Program-made: the position numbers and the translations under genes
From: Paraburkholderia phenoliruptrix
GTDB lineage: Bacteria; Pseudomonadota; Gammaproteobacteria; Burkholderiales; Burkholderiaceae
Direction: 5' to 3'
Assembly: GCF_902859825.1 (NCBI RefSeq)
Contig: NZ_CADIKB010000014.1
Span: 62,001-126,000 of the forward strand
Length of the DNA: 64,000 nt
Shown: positions 8,705-17,470 of the stretch, piece after piece
How the letters are laid out: each line of letters begins with the position of its first letter
How positions within the stretch are numbered: position 1 is the first letter of the stretch
Notes under the pieces: generated by a model
Told to the model about the DNA's origin: nothing
The model's database searches: none
The model's input: only the letters and a program-made list of their open reading frames with translations

Positions 8705-9628
8705 GTGACCGAAACCGACTCCATCGCCGCGTATCTGTCGAATCTCGAACACGAGCGGCGGCTGTCGGCGCACACGTTGCGCGGCTACGCGCACGAACTG
8801 GCAGAGTTGCGGCTCCTCGCAAAAGGCCGGCCGCTTCAGAGTCTGACAGCCGTCGACATCCGCGGCGCCGTGGCCCGGGCGCACGCGGGCGGACTGACGG
8901 CGCGCTCGATCAGTCACCGTCTGTCGGCATGGCGCGCGTTTTACCGCTGGCTGGCGGGCCGCGTCGATCTGCCGGCCAATCCGGTCGCCACCGTGCGCGC
9001 GCCGAAGCAAGCGAAAGCGCTGCCCAAGGCGCTTTCCGTCGACGACGCCAACCGTCTGATGGAAAGCCCGCCCGCCGCCTCGGCGGAAGGTTTGCGCGAC
9101 CACGCGATGCTCGAACTCTTCTACTCGTCGGGGCTGCGTCTGTCGGAACTGGTCGGTCTCGACGTGCGTTTCGCGGACGTCGACGGTCATCGCTCCGCCG
9201 GCTGGCTTAAGCTGGATTCCGGGGAAGTCGAAGTGCTCGGCAAAGGCAACCGGCGCCGCATTGTGCCGGTCGGCAGCAAAGCGCTCGAAGCGCTGAACGC
9301 GTGGCTCGCCGTGCGCGACGAGATGGTGAAGCACGATCCGCATCCGCTCTTTCTGTCGACGCGCGGCAATCGCCTGTCGCCGAACGTGGTGCGCGAGCGT
9401 GTGAAGCGCGCGGCGCTCGTCGCCGGCATTCCCGCCAACGTGCATCCGCATGTGCTGCGGCACTCTTTTGCCACGCATGTGCTGCAGTCGAGCGGCGACC
9501 TGCGCGCCGTGCAGGAACTGCTCGGCCACGCCAGCATCACGGCGACGCAGGTGTACACAGGGCTCGACTTCCAGCATCTCGCGCACGTCTACGATCAGGC
9601 GCATCCGCGCGCCAAAAAACGCGACTGA
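8705..9628 (+). CDS. xerC: tyrosine recombinase XerC
   Basis: 307 residues. XerC acts with XerD at the dif site to resolve chromosome dimers at division. All catalytic residues are visible: Arg145 (Ser-Gly-Leu-Arg-Leu-Ser-Glu), Lys180, His249-x-x-Arg252, His275 (Gly-His-Ala-Ser) and the nucleophile Tyr284. The start is GTG at 8705. It follows DUF484 after 63 bases, so it is probably in the dapF operon. It is the housekeeping recombinase, not a mobile-element integrase: length, neighbours and composition are all core-like. Confidence 0.95.
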   Translation: MTETDSIAAYLSNLEHERRLSAHTLRGYAHELAELRLLAKGRPLQSLTAVDIRGAVARAHAGGLTARSISHRLSAWRAFYRWLAGRVDLPANPVATVRAPKQAKALPKALSVDDANRLMESPPAASAEGLRDHAMLELFYSSGLRLSELVGLDVRFADVDGHRSAGWLKLDSGEVEVLGKGNRRRIVPVGSKALEALNAWLAVRDEMVKHDPHPLFLSTRGNRLSPNVVRERVKRAALVAGIPANVHPHVLRHSFATHVLQSSGDLRAVQELLGHASITATQVYTGLDFQHLAHVYDQAHPRAKKRD

Positions 9629-9716
9629 TGCCGCTTTTTTGCGGCTCGACAGTCACCGCCCCGCTTCATCCGCCGCGTGCGCAGAAAGCCGCGCGGCCCA
9701 TTGCCCTGCACACCCG

Positions 9717-10919
9717 ATGAATACCGTTACGCTGAAACCGTCGAAAGAAAAATCCCTGCTGCGCCGCCATCCGTGGATTTATGCAAACGCGATCGACCGG
9801 ATTGACGGCCACCCCGCGCCCGGCGCCACCGTGCTGGTACGCGCGCACGACGGCCGGTTTCTCGCGCGCGCCGCCTACAGCCCGCACTCGCAGATCCGCG
9901 CGCGCGTGTGGAGCTTCGACGAAACGGAGCCGATCGACCATGCGTTTTTCAAGCGCCGCGTGCAGCGCGCGCTCGCGCATCGTCAGGCGATGGTGCGCGA
10001 CACCGGCGCCGTGCGGCTCATTTTCGGCGAAGCGGACGGCCTGCCGGGCCTGATCGTCGACCATTACGTTGCCGAGGACGAAGGCCAGCGCAGCCAGCTC
10101 GTCTGCCAGTTCATGGCCGCGGGCGTCGAGGCGTGGAAAGACGCGATTGTCGCCGCGCTCGTCGGCGCGACCGGCTGTCCGAACGTGTACGAACGTTCTG
10201 ACGTGTCGATTCGTCAGAAGGAAGGGCTCGAGCAGATGACCGGCGTGCTGGCGGGCGAGCCGCCGTCGGACGCGCTGATCGCCAGCGAAAACGGCGTGCG
10301 CTATCACGTCGACGTGCGCAACGGCCACAAAACGGGCTTTTACGTCGACCAGCGCGACAACCGCCTGCTCGTGCAGCAGTTCGCGCGAGACCGCGAGGTG
10401 CTGAACTGCTTTTGCTACACCGGCGGTTTCTCGCTCGCGGCGCTCAAAGGCGGCGCGAAGCGGGTCGTTTCCGTCGATTCCTCCGGCGAAGCGCTCGCGC
10501 TCGCTCAGCAAAACGTCGCGGCGAACGGTTTCGACGCCGGGCGCGCGACTTGGCTCGACGCGGACGCCTTCAAGACGCTCAGGCGTCTCTACGAAGAAGG
10601 CGAGCGTTTCGACCTGATCGTGCTCGATCCGCCCAAATTCGCGCCGTCGCGCGAACATGTGGACCGCGCGTCGCGCGCCTACAAGGACATCAACCTGACC
10701 GGGCTCAAGCTGCTGCGCCCAGGCGGCCTGCTGTTCACGTACTCATGCTCGGGCGCGATCGACTCCGAGCTGTTTCAGAAAATCGTGGCGGGCGCCGCAG
10801 CCGACGCACGCGTCGATGCGCGCATTCTCAAGCGCCTTGGCGCGGGGGTGGATCATCCGTTGCTGACCGCATTTCCGGAAGGCGAATATCTGAAGGGCCT
10901 GCTGTTGCAAATCGCCTGA
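9717..10919 (+). CDS. rlmI: RlmI-type 23S rRNA (cytosine-5) methyltransferase
   Basis: 400 residues with the COG1092 layout: an N-terminal PUA RNA-binding domain (about 1-80), a connecting EEHEE-like domain and a Rossmann methyltransferase domain from about residue 190. Motifs seen are Asn-Cys-Phe-Cys-Tyr-Thr-Gly-Gly-Phe (SAM site), Leu-Asp-Pro-Pro-Lys-Phe (motif IV) and Thr-Tyr-Ser-Cys-Ser-Gly (catalytic Cys). E. coli RlmI makes m5C1962 in 23S rRNA; the closely related RlmK domain makes m7G. I lean to RlmI by length, but the modified base is inferred. The start ATG lies 88 bases after xerC. Confidence 0.85.
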   Translation: MNTVTLKPSKEKSLLRRHPWIYANAIDRIDGHPAPGATVLVRAHDGRFLARAAYSPHSQIRARVWSFDETEPIDHAFFKRRVQRALAHRQAMVRDTGAVRLIFGEADGLPGLIVDHYVAEDEGQRSQLVCQFMAAGVEAWKDAIVAALVGATGCPNVYERSDVSIRQKEGLEQMTGVLAGEPPSDALIASENGVRYHVDVRNGHKTGFYVDQRDNRLLVQQFARDREVLNCFCYTGGFSLAALKGGAKRVVSVDSSGEALALAQQNVAANGFDAGRATWLDADAFKTLRRLYEEGERFDLIVLDPPKFAPSREHVDRASRAYKDINLTGLKLLRPGGLLFTYSCSGAIDSELFQKIVAGAAADARVDARILKRLGAGVDHPLLTAFPEGEYLKGLLLQIA

Positions 10920-11117
10920 TCGCCTATAACTTCACGGTTATTTCGTGTCGAAGCGCGCGTGGCGGCGGCTGCCGGATGCCGCCTGCCAGCGCCGCGTGGG
11001 CAGATATGTTTCAATAACCGGCTGGACGGGCTGCGCGCCGCAAGGCTGCCGCGCCCGGCTCATGCATACCTTATGCATACGATTACGCATCGTTTCACGA
11101 CTCAATAGGCGAACAAC

Positions 11118-12215
11118 ATGATTCCAGTCACCATCCTGACCGGCTTTCTCGGCAGCGGCAAAACCACCCTGCTCAAGCGGATCCTGAACGAAAAGCACGG
11201 CATGAAGATCGCCGTGATCGAAAACGAGTTCGGCGAAGAGAACATCGACAACGACATCCTCGTGCAGGACACGGGCGAGCAGATCATCCAGATGAGCAAC
11301 GGCTGCATCTGCTGCACGATCCGCGGCGACCTGTCGCGCGTGCTCGGCGACCTGGCCGCGCAAAAACAGTCGGGCAAGTTGGACTTCGACCGCGTGGTAA
11401 TCGAAACCACCGGTCTCGCGAATCCCGGCCCGGTCGCGCAGACCTTCTTCATGGACGACCAGATCGCCAACGAATTCCTGCTCGACGCGATTATCACGCT
11501 GGTCGACGCGAAGCACGCGAATCATCAACTGGACGAGCATGAAGTCGTGCAGCGTCAGGTCGGTTTCGCCGACCGGTTGTTCATCACGAAGTCCGATCTC
11601 GTCGACGAACAGCAGCTCGGCGATCTGCGCCACCGGCTGCTGCATATGAATCCGAAGGCGGCGATCAAGGTGGTCAACTTCGGCGAGGCGGACATCAAGG
11701 AAATCTTCGATCTGCGCGGCTTCAACCTGAATTCGAAGCTCGAGATCGATCCGGACTTCCTCGCCGAGGACGAACACGCGCACAGCCACGCTCATGCGCA
11801 CGACGAGCACGGCCACACGCACGACCACGATCACGACCACGCGAATTGCGACCATGATCATGGCCATTGCGACCACGAAGGTCATGACCACGGTCATCGT
11901 CATCACGCGCATCACGACGACAAGATCAAGTCGTTCGTGTACCGCAACGACCGCCCGTTCGATCCGAACAAGCTTGAAGATTTTCTCGGCGGCATTCTGC
12001 AGATCTACGGCGAGCGCCTGTTGCGCTACAAGGGCGTGCTGTATATGAAGGGCGTCGACCGCAAAGTCGTGTTTCAGGGCGTGCATCAGATGATGGGCAG
12101 CGACCTCGCGGCCAAATGGCAACCGGCCGAGAAAAAGACCAACAAAATGGTCTTTATCGGAATCGAATTGCCGCAGGACCTGATTACCGACGGCCTCGAC
12201 GCCTGCCTCGTCTGA
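11118..12215 (+). CDS. COG0523/CobW-family metal GTPase (YjiA-like) with His-rich loop
   Basis: 365 residues. Walker A is Gly-Phe-Leu-Gly-Ser-Gly-Lys-Thr-Thr at 9-17, and the family metal site Gly-Cys-Ile-Cys-Cys is at 62-66. A loop at about residues 217-268 is packed with His and Asp, so it should bind Zn(II) or another transition metal. The C-terminal CobW domain ends Phe-Ile-Gly-Ile-Glu-Leu-Pro as in E. coli YjiA. These GTPases are thought to deliver metal to client proteins, several of them under zinc starvation. It lies upstream of dksA, separated by a long leader; see findings. Confidence 0.93.
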   Translation: MIPVTILTGFLGSGKTTLLKRILNEKHGMKIAVIENEFGEENIDNDILVQDTGEQIIQMSNGCICCTIRGDLSRVLGDLAAQKQSGKLDFDRVVIETTGLANPGPVAQTFFMDDQIANEFLLDAIITLVDAKHANHQLDEHEVVQRQVGFADRLFITKSDLVDEQQLGDLRHRLLHMNPKAAIKVVNFGEADIKEIFDLRGFNLNSKLEIDPDFLAEDEHAHSHAHAHDEHGHTHDHDHDHANCDHDHGHCDHEGHDHGHRHHAHHDDKIKSFVYRNDRPFDPNKLEDFLGGILQIYGERLLRYKGVLYMKGVDRKVVFQGVHQMMGSDLAAKWQPAEKKTNKMVFIGIELPQDLITDGLDACLV

Positions 12216-12769
12216 GCGCCGCGGCGGCGAAACCGCCGCCGCGAAATGTGCGGTGGCGCACACGTATGAAAAACGCGTGAAAACCCTGCTGTATTAGTGT
12301 GCGCCCAACCATCGCTTTTTGACCGTTCGCGCGTTATATTTTCGGGATACCGGTGCGCCGCAGAGGGATTTCCACCAGTTGCGGCGCCCGATTGCGATTC
12401 AGTTACAATACGTGCCCACTGGAGAATGAGAACGATTTGCCCGGTCAGTGCGCGGTCATGACATATTGCGCGCCGGGCCTGAAGCGGCGCCGGAAAATCT
12501 TATCCGGGGACTCGCCGACAATGCCCGTAGCAGCCAGAGGAGACTCGCTGCCCCGGAGCAAATACCTCAGGAGCATTTGAGAACCGGTTTCCAGAGGAGT
12601 TCGGCCCCGCATTGGCGTTGCGACGCCCGAGGCGGGCGTGAGGCGCTTCGGCGTCACGACAGGTCATCGTCCGTGCCAGCCTTGTGCCGCGCGCCCCAGG
12701 CGCCTTGCGGGCAATACGAAAGTGCGGGCACTATGTAGAGTTTTGCCTCACATTGAAGAAGTAAGCCAG
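12216..12769 (+). other. long dksA leader/intergenic region with hairpins
   Basis: About 550 bases without a convincing gene. Just after the GTPase stop a GC-rich hairpin GCGGCGG...CCGCCGC (about 12221-12242) lacks a T-run. A TACAAT box near 12410 in GTTACAATACG could be the -10 of a dksA promoter, which would give a leader of about 350 bases. Further hairpins are visible, for example ACGCCC...GGGCGT near 12630. A 75-codon open frame at 12353-12580 has no ribosome-binding site and no family look. Confidence 0.45.
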
Positions 12770-13189
12770 ATGACGACGAAACGACTCTTGACCGAAGCCG
12801 AAATCCTGAAGATGAGCGACAAGGATTACATGAATGAGGATCAGCTCGCTTTCTTCAAGAACAAGCTCGAACAGCTGCAGGCGGACATTCTCCGCAATGC
12901 GGGCCAGACGACCGAAAACCTGCGCGAAACGGTAATCGTGCCGGACCCGGCCGACCGCGCAACGATCGAGGAAGAGCATGCCCTCGAACTGCGCACGCGC
13001 GACCGCGAGCGCAAGCTGCTGAAGAAGGTGCAGCAGTCCATCGCGCGCATCGACTCGGGCGAGTACGGCTGGTGTGAGGAAACCGGTGAGCCGATCGGCA
13101 TTCCGCGTCTGCTCGCACGGCCCACGGCCACGCTGTCGCTCGAGGCGCAGGAGCGCCGCGAACTGCGCCAGAAGCTGTTCGGCGACTGA
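12770..13189 (+). CDS. dksA: RNA polymerase-binding transcription factor DksA, cysteine-depleted
   Basis: 139 residues. DksA binds the secondary channel of RNA polymerase and, with ppGpp, carries out the stringent response. The coiled-coil tip motif D-x-x-D-x-A is present at Asp59, Asp62, Ala64. The C-terminal globular domain keeps the family frame (Gly-Ile-Pro-Arg-Leu-Leu-Ala-Arg-Pro-Thr-Ala), but of the four zinc ligands only Cys102 remains; the other three positions are Thr105, Ser123 and Ala126. It should therefore fold without zinc. The start Met-Thr-Thr-Lys-Arg-Leu is the Burkholderiales form; the open frame continues upstream but has no support. A strong terminator follows. Confidence 0.95.
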   Translation: MTTKRLLTEAEILKMSDKDYMNEDQLAFFKNKLEQLQADILRNAGQTTENLRETVIVPDPADRATIEEEHALELRTRDRERKLLKKVQQSIARIDSGEYGWCEETGEPIGIPRLLARPTATLSLEAQERRELRQKLFGD

Positions 13190-13240
13190 ACGCCGGCGGC
13201 GCGGCTTCGGCGCCGTGCCCACAAACGCTGCTTCGTCGAG

Positions 13241-13273
13241 AGGCGCACGGTGATCCGTGCGCCTTTTTCTTTT
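13241..13273 (+). terminator. rho-independent terminator of dksA
   Basis: A perfect 10-bp stem AGGCGCACGG/CCGTGCGCCT with a TGAT loop is followed by TTTTCTTTT, 52 bases after the dksA stop. Confidence 0.95.
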
Positions 13274-13294
13274 GTCCTATGCCGTTTGCCGGCT

Positions 13295-13322
13295 CTTGAT
13301 ATGCCCGCGCGCGCCCTAAAAT
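13295..13322 (+). promoter_or_regulatory. candidate heat-shock (sigma-32-type) promoter for hslVU
   Basis: CTTGAT (13295-13300), a 13-base spacer, then CCCTAAAAT (13314-13322). This resembles the sigma-32 pattern CTTGAA-N13-15-CCCCATnT better than a sigma-70 promoter, whose two boxes would sit only 15 bases apart here. hslVU is a classic sigma-32 target in enterobacteria. Transcription would start about 120 bases before hslV. Confidence 0.5.
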
Positions 13323-13451
13323 AATTCCGACATGCGCTGCACGAGCGCGCGAGGCGGCTCAAATTCGCGTCGCGCGCCGTCCGCTTCCAGGCATTCATGC
13401 GGTCGCGCATCGCGCTGCCGCGTCCTACCCGCTTTGCAAAGAGGAACGCAT

Positions 13452-13988
13452 ATGGAGCAATTTCACGGCACGACGATCGTCTCCGTGCGCCGCGGCGACA
13501 AAGTCGCGCTCGGCGGCGACGGCCAGGTGACGCTCGGCAACATCGTCATGAAAGGCGGTGCCAAGAAGGTCAGGCGCATTTACAACGGCAAGGTTCTGGT
13601 GGGCTTCGCGGGCGGTACGGCGGACGCCTTTTCGCTGCTCGACCGCTTCGAAGCGAAGCTGGAAAAGCATCAGGGCAATCTCACGCGCGCCGCGGTCGAG
13701 CTCGCGAAAGACTGGCGCACGGACCGCATGCTGCGCCGTCTGGAAGCCATGCTGATCACGGCGGACGCGACCACCACGCTCGTCATCACCGGTAACGGCG
13801 ACGTGCTCGATCCCGAAGGCGGCATTTGCGCGATCGGTTCCGGCGGCGCTTATGCGCAGGCCGCAGCGAGGGCCCTCGCGGACAACACGCAGTTGTCGCC
13901 GCGCGAAATTGTGGAGAAGTCGCTGGAAATTGCCGGCGACATGTGCATCTACACCAACCACAACCGCGTCATCGAGACGATCGAGTAA
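13452..13988 (+). CDS. hslV: ATP-dependent protease subunit HslV
   Basis: 178 residues. HslV is the threonine-protease dodecamer that degrades proteins unfolded by HslU. The catalytic block Thr-Thr-Ile-Val-Ser-Val-Arg starts at residue 7, not at residue 2 as in E. coli, so a six-residue leader (Met-Glu-Gln-Phe-His-Gly) must be removed to expose the nucleophile Thr. The Gly-Asp-Gly-Gln-Val-Thr-Leu-Gly and Gly-Ser-Gly-Gly-Ala-Tyr-Ala motifs are intact. The start is the ATG after AAAGAGGAACGCAT. hslU begins 9 bases after its stop. Confidence 0.96.
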   Translation: MEQFHGTTIVSVRRGDKVALGGDGQVTLGNIVMKGGAKKVRRIYNGKVLVGFAGGTADAFSLLDRFEAKLEKHQGNLTRAAVELAKDWRTDRMLRRLEAMLITADATTTLVITGNGDVLDPEGGICAIGSGGAYAQAAARALADNTQLSPREIVEKSLEIAGDMCIYTNHNRVIETIE

Positions 13989-13997
13989 GGAGCCACG

Positions 13998-15344
13998 ATG
14001 AGCACCATGACCCCCGCCGAGATCGTCTCGGAACTCGACAAACACATCATCGGCCAAGCCCGCGCGAAGAAAGCGGTTGCCGTGGCGCTGCGCAACCGCT
14101 GGCGCCGTCAGCAGGTCGAAGAGCCGCTGCGCCAGGAAATCACGCCGAAAAACATTCTGATGATCGGACCGACCGGCGTCGGCAAAACGGAAATCGCGCG
14201 GCGCCTCGCCAAGCTCGCGGACGCGCCGTTCATCAAGATCGAAGCTACCAAATTTACCGAGGTGGGCTATGTCGGCCGCGATGTCGACAGCATCGTGCGC
14301 GATCTGATCGAAATTTCGGTCAAGCAGACGCGCGAATCGGAAATGCGCAAAGTGCGGACCAAGGCCGAAGATCAGGCCGAAGACCGCATTCTCGACATAC
14401 TGCTGCCCACCGCGCGGCCCGTCGGTTTCGGCTCGAGTTCGAGCGCCGCGGACACCGCCGACGAAGGCAGCACGACGCGCCAGACGTTCCGCAAGCGTCT
14501 GCGCGAAGGTCTTCTCGACGACAAGGAAATCGAGCTCGACGTCGAGCAGCCGCAAGTCGGCATGGACATCATGGGGCCGCCGGGCATGGAAGACATGACC
14601 GAGCAGATCCGTTCGATGTTCGCCAACATCGGCGGCGGCAAGAAAACGCGCCGCAAGATGAAGGTGAAAGAGGCGCTCAAGGTGCTCACCGACGAAGAAG
14701 CCGGCAAGATGCTCAACGACGAAGAGGTGAAAACCAAGGCGGTGCAGAACGTCGAGCAGAACGGCATTGTGTTCCTCGACGAAATCGACAAGATCGCCTC
14801 GCGCAGCGAAGCCGGCGGCGGCGAAGTGTCCCGTCAGGGCGTGCAGCGCGATCTGCTGCCGCTCGTGGAAGGCACCACGATCAACACTAAGTACGGCATG
14901 GTGAAGACGGATCACATCCTGTTCATCGCGAGCGGCGCTTTTCATCTTGCCAAGCCGAGCGATCTGATTCCGGAGCTGCAAGGCCGTTTTCCGATCCGCG
15001 TGGAACTCGATTCGCTGTCGGTCAAAGACTTCGAGTCGATCCTCGTGTCGACGGACGCGAGCCTCGTCAAGCAATACCAGGCATTGCTCGCAACCGAAGA
15101 CGTCCACCTCGAATTCGCGGACGACGGCATTCGCCGCCTGGCGGAAATTGCTTATTCGGTGAACGAAAAGACTGAAAACATCGGCGCGCGGCGTCTCTAT
15201 ACGGTCATCGAAAAACTGCTGGAGGAAGTCTCGTTTTCCGCCGGCAATCATTCCGGCAAGACGGTGCAGATCGACGCCGCGTATGTGGACCGCGCACTGA
15301 ACGAAGTAGCCGAAGACGAAGATCTGTCGCGTTACGTGCTCTGA
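13998..15344 (+). CDS. hslU: HslU ATPase subunit of the HslUV protease
   Basis: 448 residues of AAA+ unfoldase. Walker A Gly-Pro-Thr-Gly-Val-Gly-Lys-Thr-Glu and Walker B Val-Phe-Leu-Asp-Glu-Ile-Asp-Lys are clear, with the I-domain insert between them (about residues 110-240) containing a Gly/Met-rich stretch. The pore loop Gly-Tyr-Val-Gly-Arg-Asp is present, as is the C-terminal Leu-Ser-Arg-Tyr-Val-Leu that inserts into HslV. An AAGGAG site precedes ATG. It is co-transcribed with hslV and ends at a strong terminator. Confidence 0.97.
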   Translation: MSTMTPAEIVSELDKHIIGQARAKKAVAVALRNRWRRQQVEEPLRQEITPKNILMIGPTGVGKTEIARRLAKLADAPFIKIEATKFTEVGYVGRDVDSIVRDLIEISVKQTRESEMRKVRTKAEDQAEDRILDILLPTARPVGFGSSSSAADTADEGSTTRQTFRKRLREGLLDDKEIELDVEQPQVGMDIMGPPGMEDMTEQIRSMFANIGGGKKTRRKMKVKEALKVLTDEEAGKMLNDEEVKTKAVQNVEQNGIVFLDEIDKIASRSEAGGGEVSRQGVQRDLLPLVEGTTINTKYGMVKTDHILFIASGAFHLAKPSDLIPELQGRFPIRVELDSLSVKDFESILVSTDASLVKQYQALLATEDVHLEFADDGIRRLAEIAYSVNEKTENIGARRLYTVIEKLLEEVSFSAGNHSGKTVQIDAAYVDRALNEVAEDEDLSRYVL

Positions 15345-15370
15345 TCTGAAGCCTGAACGGCGAAGCAAAG

Positions 15371-15405
15371 ACGGGCTGCTTTTAAAAGAGCAGCCCGTTT
15401 CGTTT
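15371..15405 (+). terminator. rho-independent terminator of hslVU
   Basis: A perfect 10-bp stem ACGGGCTGCT/AGCAGCCCGT with an 8-base loop is followed by TTCGTTT, 26 bases after the hslU stop. Confidence 0.9.
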
Positions 15406-15515
15406 GGTGTTTTGTTTGGCGTTGTTTTGCTGTGTTGGCCAAGCACTGTGACGCGCCGCGCTCGCCAGAACCGCTTGCACTCCGATTCAGGGGAAAGGCA
15501 TAAACAAACCGCCGC

Positions 15516-16058
15516 CTACTGCTTCACCGGCCGCTTCGCGAGCTTGCGCTGCAAGGTCCGGCGATGCATGTTCAACGCGCGCGCCGTGGCCGAAATGTTG
15601 CCGCCGTGCTCCGCCAGCACGCGTTGAATGTGCTCCCACTCGAGACGCGCAACGGAAAGTGGCGTGGGATGCTCGATCGCCTCTTCGGCCTGCAACGCGC
15701 TCGCCTCACTTTGCAGTGCAGACAAGATGGTTTCGACGTTGGCGGGCTTTGCCAGATAGTTGTCCGCACCATCTTTCACCGCCTGTACCGCGGTGGCGAT
15801 GCTCGCATAGCCCGTCAGCACCAGCATGCGCGCGTCGGGTTGCAGGTCGCGCAACGGCGCGACGAGCGTGAGGCCGGAGTCGTTGCCAAGATGCAAGTCG
15901 ACGGTGATCTGGCTGAACTTCTGCTGGTTGGCGAGCCTGATGGCCTCGTCCGCGTTGTGCGCTTCGCTCACCGTGTAGCCGCGCCGCGTGAGACCGCGCG
16001 CGAGGATGCCGGAGAACACCTCGTCGTCGTCGATCACCAGAAAATTCATTTCGCTCAT
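15516..16058 (-). CDS. regA: response regulator, RegA/PrrA/ActR family
   Basis: 180 residues: a receiver domain with phospho-acceptor Asp54, the acidic pair Asp10-Asp11 and Lys104, then a short linker and a Fis-like helix-turn-helix ending Ala-Arg-Ala-Leu-Asn-Met-His-Arg-Arg-Thr-Leu-Gln-Arg-Lys-Leu. That last segment is almost invariant in RegA-type regulators, which control photosynthesis, respiration and nitrogen or carbon fixation genes in response to redox in other proteobacteria. The start ATG overlaps the kinase stop (ATGA), which fixes it; the longer open frame upstream is inside the kinase gene. Its target genes here are unknown. Confidence 0.93.
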   Translation of the reverse strand: MSEMNFLVIDDDEVFSGILARGLTRRGYTVSEAHNADEAIRLANQQKFSQITVDLHLGNDSGLTLVAPLRDLQPDARMLVLTGYASIATAVQAVKDGADNYLAKPANVETILSALQSEASALQAEEAIEHPTPLSVARLEWEHIQRVLAEHGGNISATARALNMHRRTLQRKLAKRPVKQ

Positions 16059-17365
16059 GCCTGTTTCTCCGTGTTGGATGGCGCGGCGCCTTGACGGCCC
16101 GGACCGGAAATTTTGCGCTCGGTGAGCGGCAGCCGCAAAACCGCGCGCGTACCGCGCGGCCTGGTTGGACTGACGTCTGTCAATTCGATCGACCCTTTCA
16201 GACGCGCCGCCGCCGAAAACGCCAGATACAAACCGACGCCGTGCCCGCCCTGCGTGCTCTCCACGGGCATGTTTCCGAGCGAGCCGCGCAGCGCAGCCGG
16301 AATGCCTGGGCCCGCGTCGCAGACTTCCAGTTCGATCTGGTCGCCGCGCGCCGCCAACCTGCACGACAGCGTGACGTGATCGCGACTCGCGCGCGCCGCG
16401 TTGTCGAGCAGAATCGTCAGAATCTGGCTGACGGCTACCGTGTCGTCAAGGCTGACATCCGCGGGCGGAGCGCCGAGCCGCTCGAACTTCACATGCGGAT
16501 GGCGCAAGCGCCATTGCTCGGCGAACGATTCGAGCCATTCGTCCACCGGCTGACGCTGCGTGCTGGTCGTTGCGCGGCTGCGCAATCTCGCAAGCGCCGA
16601 CGTGCACAAGCTCATCTGTTGTTCGAGCAGTTCGAGATCGGCGCTGTACGGCGCGAGTCCCTTGTCGGTGCGCGCGGCGTCGCGGAGTTCTTCGGACAGC
16701 ATCGCAATTGTAGACAGAGGCGTGCCGATTTCGTGAGCGACGGTCGCCGCCTGGACGCCCAGCGCGACCGCGCGTTCGTCCTGGAGCAAGCGCTGCTGCG
16801 CTTCTCCGAGCGCTGCGTCACGTAGCCGCAGGGCTCGCGACATGCGCGCGACGAACCACGCGATTAGCCCCACGCTCACCATGAAGTTCACCCACATGCC
16901 AGCACGGTAGTAGTCGAACAGGTTCGCGGGATTGTCGAGATTCAACGGCACCGAATCGAAGCCGAGCACGGCGTAGCAGGCCACGGCAAACGCGGCGAGC
17001 CAGGCCATGAGCTGCCACGGCAGGACGGCCGCCGCAATCGCGAGCGACGGCAGATATAGCGACACAAACGGATTGGTGGTGCCGCCGGACAGAAACAGCA
17101 ACGCCGACAATGCGCCGAGATCGACCCAGATCTGGCCGAACAACTCCATATTCGACTCGGGCCGCTGCTGCGCGACGCGCCACCATGTGAGCCCGTTGAA
17201 AATCACTTCGAGCGCGATGACGAGCAACATGGCCGGCAACGGCAAATGCACGCCGATGAAGATCTGCACGAACGCGATAGTCAGCAGTTGCCCGATGATC
17301 GCGAGGCTGCGCAGCCAGAACAGATGGCCGAGATTGACGCGGCCGGTGTTAGTTATACGATGCAT
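16055..17365 (-). CDS. regB: redox-sensing histidine kinase, RegB/PrrB family
   Basis: 436 residues. About six hydrophobic spans fill residues 15-175. The RegB-specific quinone-binding heptapeptide Gly-Gly-Thr-Thr-Asn-Pro-Phe is at 94-100. The H-box Val-Ala-His-Glu-Ile-Gly-Thr-Pro-Leu places the phospho-acceptor at His211, and Cys254 falls where RegB has its redox-active Cys265. The ATPase domain (Asn-Ala-Ala-Arg-Ala-Ser, Asp-Ala-Gly-Pro-Gly-Ile, Gly-Gly-His-Gly-Val-Gly-Leu-Tyr) is complete. Quinone and thiol sensing are known for RegB and inferred here. It is translationally coupled to regA. Confidence 0.94.
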   Translation of the reverse strand: MHRITNTGRVNLGHLFWLRSLAIIGQLLTIAFVQIFIGVHLPLPAMLLVIALEVIFNGLTWWRVAQQRPESNMELFGQIWVDLGALSALLFLSGGTTNPFVSLYLPSLAIAAAVLPWQLMAWLAAFAVACYAVLGFDSVPLNLDNPANLFDYYRAGMWVNFMVSVGLIAWFVARMSRALRLRDAALGEAQQRLLQDERAVALGVQAATVAHEIGTPLSTIAMLSEELRDAARTDKGLAPYSADLELLEQQMSLCTSALARLRSRATTSTQRQPVDEWLESFAEQWRLRHPHVKFERLGAPPADVSLDDTVAVSQILTILLDNAARASRDHVTLSCRLAARGDQIELEVCDAGPGIPAALRGSLGNMPVESTQGGHGVGLYLAFSAAARLKGSIELTDVSPTRPRGTRAVLRLPLTERKISGPGRQGAAPSNTEKQA

Positions 17366-17470
17366 GACTTCAGTTTACCTGTTCGGATGCTTCCGAATGA
17401 TGCCGCCGCCGCGCGGCGCTACCATAGTCGCTTTGTCAGCGCGAGGCCGGTCGTTCGGCTGCAATCAACC

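Noticed and set aside
8705-9628. Integrase of a mobile element
   Set aside because: This is XerC by length, catalytic residues and its dapF-DUF484-xerC context; no attachment repeats or phage genes are near.
12353-12580. Small ORF in the dksA leader
   Set aside because: No ribosome-binding site, no recognisable product and a start inside a likely promoter/leader region.
13425-15446. A 673-codon minus-strand open frame opposite hslVU
   Set aside because: Same composition artefact; hslV and hslU on the plus strand have full motif support.
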